A DNA stretch of 64,000 nucleotides from Owenweeksia sp. (GTDB lineage: Bacteria > Bacteroidota > Bacteroidia > Flavobacteriales > Schleiferiaceae): contig JANQHO010000169.1 in NCBI GenBank assembly GCA_028277105.1, forward strand, positions 17,030 to 81,029, written 5' to 3'. Below are positions 46,364 to 54,206 of the stretch, piece by piece (the first letter of the stretch is position 1; each line of letters begins with the position of its first letter). The position numbers and the translations under genes were made by a program. The notes under the pieces were generated by a model, which did no database searches, was not told the origin of the DNA, and worked only from the letters and a program-made list of their open reading frames with translations.

Positions 46364-47608
46364 TCAGTTTTCAAGCTCAAAGATATGGTGAATGGTTCGA
46401 AGGTCATTATTGATGTCTTCGCCACTTTTAAGCTTGCGGGCAAACTGCCCGGTAATGCGGTTCAACAGTTGACTGGCTAATATTTCCGCGTGCTCGGCAT
46501 TGAGCTCGGGGAACTTTTTGAGAAAATTTTGTACTTCCTTGCTTTTCCAACCATCCATTTTTTGACGGACAGCCTGCAAGGTAGGGGCTACTCTACGGCT
46601 TTCGAGCCAGGTGTAGAACTCTTCTATGGTTTCATTGATAATAGCCAGGGCAGCGGGAACTTCCTCTCTGCGTTTTTGCATGCTTTCTTCTGCTACACCC
46701 GACAGGTGATCCACATCAAACACTTCAAAATTTTCAGTATTGTAAAGTTCCCTTTCAATATTGCGGGGCATACTGAGATCCAGCAAAAGGCGATGTTTAA
46801 CTGTTTTGAAATGCTCGCGTTTTACCGTTGGCTGATCTGCTCCGGTTGCTACAATCACCACATCAGCTTCCTCTAAACCATTTTCCAAATGACCGTAGTC
46901 TAAATGCTTGACCCCAAAGCGCTCAGCCAATCTTTCGGCTTTTTCTTCAGTGCGGTTTACCAGGGTAATGTCTTTAATACCGGTTTGGTTCACCAGATTT
47001 TCACAGGCCGTTCGGCCTATTTTACCGGTTCCGATGAGTAAAACTTTAGGTTTGGGATTTTTATGCATGTATCCTTTTACCCTGGTAACGGCTGCAAAAG
47101 CAACGGAGGCCGCTCCATTGGAAAGCTGGGTTTCATTTTTTACCCTTTTTGAAGTCTGGATAGTGGTATTGATTAACCTTTCCAGGAAGGCATTGTGGGA
47201 TTCCTGCTCTTTGGCAAGCTGAAAAGACTTCTTGATCTGTGCTATGATCTCAAAATCACCTAATATTTTAGATTCTAAACCCGAGCCAACCCTAAAAAGG
47301 TGCTCTATAGCATCGCGATTTTGCTTAATACTCTGATATTGATAAAAAAGCTCGTGGCCATTATCTGAATGTTTGCAGAAAAGTGAAATAATATCGCGGG
47401 GGCAATTGCCAAAGGCGTAAATCTCGGTGCGATTACAAGTAGAAAGTACCATAATGCCATCGCCCTGTAATTGCTTGTAGTCGAATACCAACCGGCTTAT
47501 CTGTTCCTCGTTTAAGCTGAATTTTTCTCTTACTTCTACTTCAGCCGACTTGTGATCAATCCCTACCAGGAAAAAGTTAGAAAACTGACTGACTTGAAAA
47601 TTTTTCAT
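46364..47608 (-). CDS. hemA: glutamyl-tRNA reductase
   Basis: First committed step of C5-pathway heme synthesis. The start at 47608 (MKNFQVSQFSNFFLVGIDHK) is used; an ATG four codons earlier is possible. The 414-residue protein has the catalytic Cys58 in 'IMVLSTCNRTEIYAFGN', the NADPH domain 'KVLLIGTGKIGRTACENLVN' and the C-terminal dimerisation helix. It leads the hemA-C-D-E-F-B-L series and diverges from an AraC regulator. Confidence 0.97.
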   Translation of the reverse strand: MKNFQVSQFSNFFLVGIDHKSAEVEVREKFSLNEEQISRLVFDYKQLQGDGIMVLSTCNRTEIYAFGNCPRDIISLFCKHSDNGHELFYQYQSIKQNRDAIEHLFRVGSGLESKILGDFEIIAQIKKSFQLAKEQESHNAFLERLINTTIQTSKRVKNETQLSNGAASVAFAAVTRVKGYMHKNPKPKVLLIGTGKIGRTACENLVNQTGIKDITLVNRTEEKAERLAERFGVKHLDYGHLENGLEEADVVIVATGADQPTVKREHFKTVKHRLLLDLSMPRNIERELYNTENFEVFDVDHLSGVAEESMQKRREEVPAALAIINETIEEFYTWLESRRVAPTLQAVRQKMDGWKSKEVQNFLKKFPELNAEHAEILASQLLNRITGQFARKLKSGEDINNDLRTIHHIFELEN

Positions 47609-47617
47609 ACTACTCTG

Positions 47618-47625
47618 CAAAAGTA
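47618..47625 (-). promoter_or_regulatory. possible -7 element for hemA
   Basis: TACTTTTG on the minus strand matches the -7 consensus, but it lies only about 10 bases before the chosen hemA ATG and lacks a -33 partner, so the transcript would be nearly leaderless. Weak support. Confidence 0.25.
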
Positions 47626-47698
47626 TCCCGTTGTAAAATCGGTTTATACCCGAAAACGAAATATTAATATCCCGATTAATAGAAACAGTTTATTTAGA

Positions 47699-47729
47699 GT
47701 TATTCTAATTAAGCTTAATTATAGCTTTG
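47699..47729 (+). promoter_or_regulatory. promoter of the AraC regulator with embedded 16-bp palindrome
   Basis: TAGCTTTG at 47722-47729 matches the -7 consensus, with GTTA at 47699-47702 as a weak -33. The perfect palindrome TAATTAAGCTTAATTA (47706-47721) fills the spacer exactly, up to the first base of the -7 box. Such a position would let a bound dimer block polymerase. Confidence 0.5.
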
Positions 47730-47760
47730 TGCAATATTAGACTGGTAGCGGGTTTTTAAT

Positions 47761-47776
47761 TATGATATTTATCATA
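47761..47776. promoter_or_regulatory. palindromic operator candidate in the AraC leader
   Basis: TATGATA-TT-TATCATA, two perfect 7-base arms, 19 bases before the AraC start. It resembles half-site pairs of iron-responsive operators (the ATGATA/TATCAT type) but is not a full Fur box. Confidence 0.4.
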
Positions 47777-47794
47777 TAAACGAAAAGTAAGCTG

Positions 47795-48709
47795 ATGGAA
47801 TTGCATTTTGAAATAGGAGGAACTGAAAAAAATACCCCAAAACGCAAATTGGAAAATACCCGGATTAGCGAAGGTATTTTTATGGTTAAGGTTGAAAACC
47901 AGGAAGAGAAATCTCTTCACCTGAAGCGGGATATAGACCAAAGCCTGATACAGTTCTACTTTGCGGTTGAGGGAGGAGCCGTATTCCATTTTAATCAGGG
48001 AAACTACCGCTTACAGTTAGAGAATGAAAAGAGCCTACTCTTTTACAATCCTTTAATGGTGCTGCCATTGGAAATTGAAATATTACCATCGGCAAAACTG
48101 GTATTCCTCTATATCACCGTTGAGAATTTGCATCGCCTTTTTGTAGAAGAGTCAGAAGAGATTGCCTTTTTAAACAAGGAAAATATAAATAAGAAATTTT
48201 ATGCCGACCGGCCTTTACCGCCTATTCTTCTCTTAACGATCAATCAGTTATTTCAATCGGGAGTAAAGGGCCCGGCCCGCCAGGTGTTTGAAAAAGCTAA
48301 AGCTTATGAAATACTGGCGTTGTTCTTTAATAAGGAAGAAGGCAAAGACGTTGAGCAATGTCCCTTTTTAAATGACGAAGAAAACGTGGAGCGTATCCGA
48401 TTGGCCAAGAGAATATTAGTACAAAAAATGACCAATCCGCCCACTTTGAAAGAACTTTCCCGCGAAATAGGACTTAATGAATATCGGCTGAAAGAAGGTT
48501 TTAGGAATATTTACGGAAAAACAGTTTTCCAGTTTCTTAACGATTACCGGTTGGATACGGCCAGGCATATGCTGGATTCGGGAAAACTCAAAGTAAATGA
48601 TACAGCCTATCAGATAGGTTATACTAATCCCAGCCACTTTATTGCTGCCTTTAAAAAGAAGTTTGGGGTTACACCTAAAAAGTATCTTACAGGGAAGGTG
48701 ATTAGTTAA
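47795..48709 (+). CDS. AraC family transcriptional regulator, probable heme-locus regulator
   Basis: A 304-residue regulator with an N-terminal cupin-like sensing region and a C-terminal AraC DNA-binding domain of two helix-turn-helix units: 'LKELSREIGLNEYRLKEGFR' and 'DTAYQIGYTNPSHFIAAFKK', then 'FGVTPKKYL'. It resembles PchR-type iron/siderophore regulators in its first unit. It sits between divergent hemA and codirectional hemH, so control of heme genes is a reasonable inference. The shared 186-base gap holds several palindromes. Confidence 0.88.
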   Translation: MELHFEIGGTEKNTPKRKLENTRISEGIFMVKVENQEEKSLHLKRDIDQSLIQFYFAVEGGAVFHFNQGNYRLQLENEKSLLFYNPLMVLPLEIEILPSAKLVFLYITVENLHRLFVEESEEIAFLNKENINKKFYADRPLPPILLLTINQLFQSGVKGPARQVFEKAKAYEILALFFNKEEGKDVEQCPFLNDEENVERIRLAKRILVQKMTNPPTLKELSREIGLNEYRLKEGFRNIYGKTVFQFLNDYRLDTARHMLDSGKLKVNDTAYQIGYTNPSHFIAAFKKKFGVTPKKYLTGKVIS

Positions 48710-48750
48710 TTGGTAAACTGATTAAGTTGTTGGTTGATAATAGAATTTAA

Positions 48751-49776
48751 ATGATAGAAAGAGCTGTATTATTGGTTAATCTGGGTTCACCGGATTCCTA
48801 CCAGGTGCCGGATGTGAAGAAATACCTGCGTGAGTTTCTGATGGATGAACGGGTAATTGACTACCCTTATTGGTTCCGTTACCTGCTGATAGAAGGGATT
48901 ATTCTGCGAACCCGTCCGCCTAAATCGGCAGAAGCCTACAAAAGTATTTGGTGGGAAGAAGGGTCACCTCTTATTGTGCTCAGTAAAAAATTACAACAGC
49001 AGGTTCAAAAGTATTCTGATATACCGGTAGGGTTAGGTATGCGTTATGGCAATCCTTCCATTGAAAACGGTATACATCAATTGGTTGAGGAAAACCCCGA
49101 TCTGAAAGAAATCTTACTGATCCCGCTTTACCCGCATTATGCCATGAGCAGTTATGAAACGGTAGTGGTGAAAGCAAAAGAAATAGTAGATTCCAAGTTT
49201 CCGGGTTTAAAGTTGAAGATTAAGGAGGCCTTTTATAATGATGAGCGTTATTTGGAAGCTTTGTCCTCTACTCTAAGACCGGCTTTGGAAAAAGACTATG
49301 ATCATCTTTTATTCAGTTATCACGGCATACCGGAAAGGCACGTCCGTAAATCGGATATCACGAACAACCATTGCCTGAAGGTAGAAAACTGCTGCCAGGC
49401 CGATTCCCCGGCCCATGAGTTTTGTTACCGTCACCAGACTTTAAAGACTACCCAACTGCTTGCAGGCCGGCTTCAATTACCCAGGGAAAAATACAGTACC
49501 AGCTTTCAAAGCCGCCTGGGTCGCGATCCCTGGTTAACACCCTTTACCGATAAAACCATAGTGGAGATGGCTCAGAAGGGTATCAAAAAATTGGTAGTGG
49601 TTTGCCCGGCCTTTGTTTCGGATTGCCTGGAAACCATCGAGGAGATCGGAGAAGAAGGACGGGAGCTCTTTCTGGAAAACGGAGGGGAAGAGTTTACCCT
49701 GGTACCCTGCCTGAATGATCAAAGCGATTGGGCAAAACTCCTCGCTGATTGGGGGAAGGAGGAACTGGTGGTTTGA
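48751..49776 (+). CDS. hemH: ferrochelatase
   Basis: Inserts Fe(II) into the porphyrin. The 341-residue protein has 'RAVLLVNLGSPDSYQVPDVK', 'LIPLYPHYAMSSYETVV', the catalytic His region 'LLFSYHGIPERHVRKSD' and 'FVSDCLETIEEIGEEGRELF'. A Cys-rich stretch 'CLKVENCCQADSPAHEFCYR' could bind a [2Fe-2S] cluster, as in some other ferrochelatases; this is not certain. It lies 41 bases after the AraC gene. Confidence 0.96.
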   Translation: MIERAVLLVNLGSPDSYQVPDVKKYLREFLMDERVIDYPYWFRYLLIEGIILRTRPPKSAEAYKSIWWEEGSPLIVLSKKLQQQVQKYSDIPVGLGMRYGNPSIENGIHQLVEENPDLKEILLIPLYPHYAMSSYETVVVKAKEIVDSKFPGLKLKIKEAFYNDERYLEALSSTLRPALEKDYDHLLFSYHGIPERHVRKSDITNNHCLKVENCCQADSPAHEFCYRHQTLKTTQLLAGRLQLPREKYSTSFQSRLGRDPWLTPFTDKTIVEMAQKGIKKLVVVCPAFVSDCLETIEEIGEEGRELFLENGGEEFTLVPCLNDQSDWAKLLADWGKEELVV

Positions 49777-49999
49777 GGTTTGTAGTTTAAATTCATCGCG
49801 ACTACAGCAAAGTGGAGGGCTGGCATCTCAACTTCGAAAGGCAACAACAAGATCGCGGCCTGTCTACTGAACGCAAGCTCCTTGGTCACGATGTTTATAC
49901 TGGTAAAAGTCTGATAGCATAAAGGCGAAGGCACTTTTCTGACATGACTAATGACCTGCAATTAAAACCGGATCTTTTGTATTTTTAGAAAAATCGGAA
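49777..49999. other. intergenic region with TTTGAGGTTTG repeat and a short open frame
   Basis: This 223-base gap starts with GTTTGAGGTTTGTAGTTTAA (49771-49790), a motif that recurs inverted near 52180-52209. A short plus-strand frame (49792-49921) reads 'DYSKVEGWHLNFERQQQ' to 'HDVYTGKSLIA' and stop, without an ATG. It may be a gene remnant; no family is recognised. Confidence 0.3.
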
Positions 50000-50233
50000 A
50001 TGCTGATGAATCTGAAAGAAGAACTAATCAACAAGATAGAATTGATAGAAGATGAAAGCTTGTTAAAAGAGCTCCATCTAATTTTAGATACCGAATTACA
50101 AGCTGAAAAGGAGTATCCTTTAACCAAAGCTGAAATAGCAGCGGTTGAAGAAGGAATGGCTGATTATAAGGCAGGGAGGACATACGGCAATAATGAGGCG
50201 ACTGAAAAACTGAAGCGGTGGCTAAAAAAGTAA
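50000..50233 (+). CDS. addiction-module antitoxin (TIGR02574-like)
   Basis: A 77-residue acidic protein: 'LKEELINKIELIEDESLLKE', then 'LTKAEIAAVEEGMADYKAGR' and a basic C-terminus 'KLKRWLKK'. This matches the short antitoxins paired with ParE/RelE toxins in Bacteroidota. The toxin frame starts inside its last codons (GTG at 50218). Because the toxin is frameshifted, it may now be an orphan antitoxin. Two ATGs are close (50000 and 50006). Confidence 0.75.
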   Translation: MLMNLKEELINKIELIEDESLLKELHLILDTELQAEKEYPLTKAEIAAVEEGMADYKAGRTYGNNEATEKLKRWLKK

Positions 50234-50510
50234 TTTGGACAGATAGTGCAGTTCAGGATAGATTAGCATTTACAAATATTGGAAGGAAAACAATCGATCA
50301 GACAATTACAGCAAGAAGCTTGAGAGCCTGTTTATTCGCTATGCTTCCACAATAGCAAAATTTTCATTGCTGGGGAAGAAAACAAATTATAGAGAAGCAA
50401 GGTTTGTTATCATCCGCAACTATAAAATGTTTTACATCATCCATAAAACAGAAATTGTGATAATAAGAGTTTGGGATACCAGGCAAGATCCGGAAAGGCT
50501 CCATCTGTAA
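50218..50510 (+). pseudogene. ParE/RelE-like toxin with a single frameshift
   Basis: From GTG at 50218 the frame reads 'VAKKVIWTDSAVQDRLAF' and then goes out of frame near 50267-50270. One base earlier in register it continues 'YKYWKENNRSDNYSKKLESL', 'FVIIRNYKMFYIIHKTEIVI' and 'IRVWDTRQDPERLHL' to TAA at 50510. Together these make a full-length ParE-type toxin of about 97 residues with one missing base. Either the toxin is inactivated or the base was lost in sequencing. Confidence 0.85.
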
Positions 50511-50513
50511 AAT

Positions 50514-51220
50514 ATGCTTTACTTCTACTTGATTTTAGCAGGAGCAATTGCTTTCACGTTGAGTACTTTAACCGCAGGTGGCGGAGCGTTAATGTTATTA
50601 CCGGTGCTCAGTTTTATGATAGGGGCGCAAAACGTGGCCCCGGTGATGAACCTGGGCAATTTCATTGGTCGACCGGTGCGGCTGGTACTTTTCTGGCAGT
50701 ACATTCACTGGGAAATCGTGAAGTACTACCTCCCAGCTTCCTTAATTGGAGCTTTTGCAGGTGCCTGGCTGCTCAGATGCAGGTAATAATAGGTCTATTT
50801 CTCATTTCTACCGTCTTTCAGTACCGATTTGGCAAGCGCAAGCACAGCTTTACAATGAAACTCTGGTATTTTTTTCCGCTAGGACTGCTTATTCCTTTTA
50901 TATCTACTGTTACCGGTGCCCTGGGCCCCTTGCTCAATCCTTTTCTACTCAATTACGAAATGAGCAAAGAAGGACTGATCGCTACCAAGACCTTTAACTC
51001 ATTTGCAGCCGGGCTGGTACAGATCAGCAGTTACACTTTTTTTGGAGCACTTCACGGCAAACTTTGGTGGTGGGGACTGGCTTTAGGCGCAGGTATCAGC
51101 CTGGGAAATTATATGGGCAAAGCACTGCTGTCCCGCATTAGTGAAACCTCTTTCCGGCAATGGGCCATTGTCTTCATGGTAATAAGCGGTATCATTATGC
51201 TGTTAAAAATCTTTCTTTAG
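50514..51220 (+). pseudogene. TauE/SafE family permease with a frameshift
   Basis: The first part (50514-50786) reads 'MLYFYLILAGAIAFTLSTLT', 'AGGGALMLLPVLSFMIGAQN' and 'VAPVMNLGNFIGRPVRLVLF', with the conserved start of the family, and stops after 'GAWLLRCR'. The frame one base away takes over at about 50775 with 'AQMQVIIGLFLISTVFQYRF' and runs to 51220 with the C-terminal membrane segments. Joined, they give about 240 residues and about eight membrane segments, the normal TauE/SafE size. TauE/SafE proteins move sulfite or sulfoacetate-like anions. A one-base (or 1 mod 3) deletion is indicated. Confidence 0.85.
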
Positions 51221-51281
51221 TCAGCCGCGAGACAACTTTTTATCATAACAGCTGTAATATTTGTAATTAAAATTAAGAAAA

Positions 51282-52013
51282 ATGAAAAAATTATACGCTC
51301 TTTTATTTTTAGGTGGTATGGTGTTCTCTCTTAGCGGGCAGGTTGCCGACCGCACTGAAACAGATTGCTCTCAGAATAGCCGTAGTATCCATCAAGTACT
51401 GGGTGAGGGTAAAGTATTGATCATCGCTTCCAAAGGCCTGGATTGCTCTATATGTATGAGCCACGCTCCCCAGGTAGAGGCCTTTGCCGCCCAGAATGTT
51501 GGTTCTGTAGAGGTTTGGGGCGCTATGACTAAGCGGTACAGTGGAGCGGTTCCAACTTGTACAGAGGTAAATAACTGGTCTAATACCTATAACTGGCAAA
51601 ACATATTTGCTTTTGTAGATCAAACTCAATACTACTACGATTTAGGTACTCCCAGATATTACGTTTATGATCCCCGTGATTCCAGTGAAGCTTACAATGG
51701 TTTTAGTTGGAGTGATGCCAAAGATAAAGCTGAGGAAATAGCCACAGCAACCAGCCTTAGTACCACTGAAGTTGCTAAAGAGCCCGAGGTAGAGGTTTTT
51801 GCGTACGACAATATTTTAGTGATAGATGGAACTATTTCTCTGCATACCAATGTAGAAGTTATTGATCTTACCGGAAAGCCAGTTTATAACACTTTACTAA
51901 CTGGAATTAATGGCCGTCAAGAACTGGAATTTAACCGCCCCGGAGCGGGAATTTACCTGGTACGGTTGAGCTATGGCAACAAGGTCGTTACCAGAAAAGT
52001 AATGCTTAACTAA
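51282..52013 (+). CDS. secreted thioredoxin-like protein with T9SS sorting domain
   Basis: A 243-residue exported protein with signal peptide (cleavage near 'SLSGQ', residue about 20). The next 120 residues look thioredoxin-like: 'EGKVLIIASKGLDCSICMSH' with Cys55-x-x-Cys58, then 'VEVWGAMTKRYSG' and 'LGTPRYYVYDPRDS' with a Pro where the cis-Pro loop would be. The last 70 residues are a type IX sorting domain ('LHTNVEVIDLTGKPVYNTLL', 'PGAGIYLVRLSYGNKVVTRK'). The presence of CxxC on a surface-delivered protein suggests redox or copper-related activity; this is inference. Confidence 0.78.
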   Translation: MKKLYALLFLGGMVFSLSGQVADRTETDCSQNSRSIHQVLGEGKVLIIASKGLDCSICMSHAPQVEAFAAQNVGSVEVWGAMTKRYSGAVPTCTEVNNWSNTYNWQNIFAFVDQTQYYYDLGTPRYYVYDPRDSSEAYNGFSWSDAKDKAEEIATATSLSTTEVAKEPEVEVFAYDNILVIDGTISLHTNVEVIDLTGKPVYNTLLTGINGRQELEFNRPGAGIYLVRLSYGNKVVTRKVMLN

Positions 52014-52039
52014 TAATACCTAAGTAGGCTACTTGAAAG

Positions 52040-52080
52040 GAGTTTGGTCTCTTGTTGTAATGCAGGCCAAACTCTTTTTT
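52040..52080 (+). terminator. rho-independent terminator after the thioredoxin-like gene
   Basis: Stem GAGTTTGGTCT (52040-52050) pairs with AGGCCAAACTC (52064-52074), with one G-U pair, followed by eight T residues. The rest of the 313-base gap to typA holds the inverted TTTGAGGTTTG motif (52180-52209) and the typA promoter element. Confidence 0.88.
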
Positions 52081-52293
52081 TATTGAGCTCGATTCATACC
52101 GGGTGTAATGGAAATCCGGTATTTCAAGGAAGAAAAGGAGAATAAGCCAATAACCACATCAAGTGCGCGATACCTCCATTTTCAAACCCCAACTGCAAAC
52201 CTCAAACTAGGAATACTCCCTCCACCTTCGGTCTACCGACTCCGGACTTAACAATATTATCACCCTCATAACACTAACCAGCTATTATTAAAC

Positions 52294-52301
52294 TACCTTT
52301 G
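52294..52301 (+). promoter_or_regulatory. candidate -7 promoter element for typA
   Basis: TACCTTTG matches the Bacteroidota -7 consensus exactly, 25 bases before the typA ATG. No TTG is found at the -33 distance. Confidence 0.45.
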
Positions 52302-52326
52302 CCGCCATTTTTACAAAAGGACTGTT

Positions 52327-54120
52327 ATGAAGTTGCGGAATATTGCCATTATTGCCCACGTTGACCACGGAAAAACCACTTTGGTAGATAAAATGCTGCT
52401 GGCAGGTAAACTCTTCCAGGATCACGAAAATCCCGGGGAACTCATCATGGACTCCAACGATCTGGAAAGGGAGCGAGGGATCACCATTTTGGCCAAAAAC
52501 GTTTCTGTTCAATACAAAGACTACAAAATTAATATACTTGATACCCCTGGTCACAGCGATTTTGGGGGCGAAGTAGAGCGTGTGCTCAATATGGCGGATG
52601 GGGTGGTCTTGCTGGTAGATGCCTTTGAAGGGCCCATGCCGCAGACCCGCTTTGTATTGTCTAAAGCCATAGAACTGGGCTTAAAACCCCTGGTAGTGAT
52701 CAACAAGGTGGACAAACCCAATTGTACGCCCGAAGAGGTACATGAAATGGTGTTTGAGCTGATGTTTAACCTCGATGCTACCGAAGACCAACTGGATTTC
52801 CCCACGATTTACGGCTCGGCCAAGAACGGATGGATGGGGCCTGATTGGAAAGCTCCCCGGGAAGATATCACCTATCTGCTGGATAAGATCATTGAACATA
52901 TCCCTGCCCCCCAGCAAAATGAAGGGGCTTCGCAAATGCTGATCACCAGCCTGGATTACTCTTCTTATATCGGGCGAATCGCTATAGGGCGGGTACATCG
53001 CGGAAACCTAAAGCCTAATCAAGCGGTAATGCTCATTAAAAGAGATGGCTCCCAGGTGCGCTCCCGCATCAAGGAGGTTTTTGTATTTGATGGTTTTGAA
53101 AAGCGCAAAATGGAAGAAGTACATTCTGGTGAAATATGTGCCGTAACCGGACTGGAAGGTTTTGACATAGGCGATACTATAGCGGACGCGGAAAGCCCGG
53201 AGGCTTTGCCCACCATTAAGATAGACGAGCCTACCATGAGCATGACCTTTACCATTAACGATTCTCCATTTTTTGGAAAAGAAGGCAAGTTTGTCACTTC
53301 ACGTCATATAAAAGACCGTCTGGAAAAGGAGATCGAGAAAAACCTGGCCTTGCAGGTAGAGGAAACCGACTCGGCCGATACCTTTAAAGTTTACGGACGG
53401 GGCGTACTTCATCTTTCCGTACTGATCGAAACCATGCGCAGGGAAGGTTACGAATTACAGATCGGCCAGCCCCAGGTGATCATTAAAGAAATTGAGGGGC
53501 AAAAGCACGAACCGGTAGAGGAACTGACGATCGACCTGCCAGAAGATGTCTCCGGCAAAGCTATAGAGACAGTAACCCTGCGCAAAGGTGAGATGCTGAC
53601 CATGGAGCCCAAAGGCGACCGTATGCATCTGGAATTTCTGATCCCTTCCCGCGGTATTATGGGTTTGAGGAATTATCTGTTGACTGCTACGGCTGGTGAA
53701 GCCATTATGTCGCACCGTTTTAAAGAATTTCAGCCCCATAAGGGGGAGATACCCGGCCGCCAGAACGGTTCTTTGATCGCCATGGAGAACGGAACGGCCA
53801 TTCCCTACAGTATCAACAATCTGCAGGACAGAGGCAAGTTTTTCATTTACCCTAATGAAGAGGTATACGAAGGGCAGGTAATAGGGGAGAACAACCGACC
53901 GGGTGACCTGGTGGTGAACGTCACCAAAGGCAAAAAGCTCACCAATATGCGGGCCTCCGGTTCGGATGATAAGACCCGTATCGCTCCTCCGGTAGTGTTT
54001 ACTTTAGAAGAAGCTTTGGAGTACATACAGGGCGATGAATACGTGGAAGTAACGCCTAAATCCATCCGCCTACGCAAGATCTTACTGAAAGAGCACGAAA
54101 GAAAGAGGGCGGGGAAGTAG
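52327..54120 (+). CDS. typA: translational GTPase TypA/BipA
   Basis: A 597-residue ribosome-associated GTPase important under stress and for ribosome assembly. G1 'AHVDHGKTTLVDKML', switch II 'DTPGHSDFGGEVERVLNMAD', G4 'VINKVDKP', EF-G-like domains, and the BipA-specific C-terminal domain ('GGRQNG'-type stretch 'EIPGRQNGSLIAMENGTAIP', 'NMRASGSDDKTRIAPP'). Length and order are typical. It has its own promoter element and no downstream partner. Confidence 0.98.
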   Translation: MKLRNIAIIAHVDHGKTTLVDKMLLAGKLFQDHENPGELIMDSNDLERERGITILAKNVSVQYKDYKINILDTPGHSDFGGEVERVLNMADGVVLLVDAFEGPMPQTRFVLSKAIELGLKPLVVINKVDKPNCTPEEVHEMVFELMFNLDATEDQLDFPTIYGSAKNGWMGPDWKAPREDITYLLDKIIEHIPAPQQNEGASQMLITSLDYSSYIGRIAIGRVHRGNLKPNQAVMLIKRDGSQVRSRIKEVFVFDGFEKRKMEEVHSGEICAVTGLEGFDIGDTIADAESPEALPTIKIDEPTMSMTFTINDSPFFGKEGKFVTSRHIKDRLEKEIEKNLALQVEETDSADTFKVYGRGVLHLSVLIETMRREGYELQIGQPQVIIKEIEGQKHEPVEELTIDLPEDVSGKAIETVTLRKGEMLTMEPKGDRMHLEFLIPSRGIMGLRNYLLTATAGEAIMSHRFKEFQPHKGEIPGRQNGSLIAMENGTAIPYSINNLQDRGKFFIYPNEEVYEGQVIGENNRPGDLVVNVTKGKKLTNMRASGSDDKTRIAPPVVFTLEEALEYIQGDEYVEVTPKSIRLRKILLKEHERKRAGK

Positions 54121-54206
54121 TTAACGGTCTTGGCTGGTAGCTGTAGTTTTGGTTGGTGTGTTGGGCTGAGCAACTATTGCTACTAGCCATTGTTGTAAGC
54201 ACTACT

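Noticed and set aside
50471..50775. N-terminal part of the 249-codon frame ending at 51220
   Set aside because: This stretch is out of frame with the genuine start of the permease (50514) and overlaps the toxin end; only the part after about 50775 is genuine.
54121..54206. Possible second attC-like site after the HNH gene
   Set aside because: No matching arms or core boxes could be found in this short gap.
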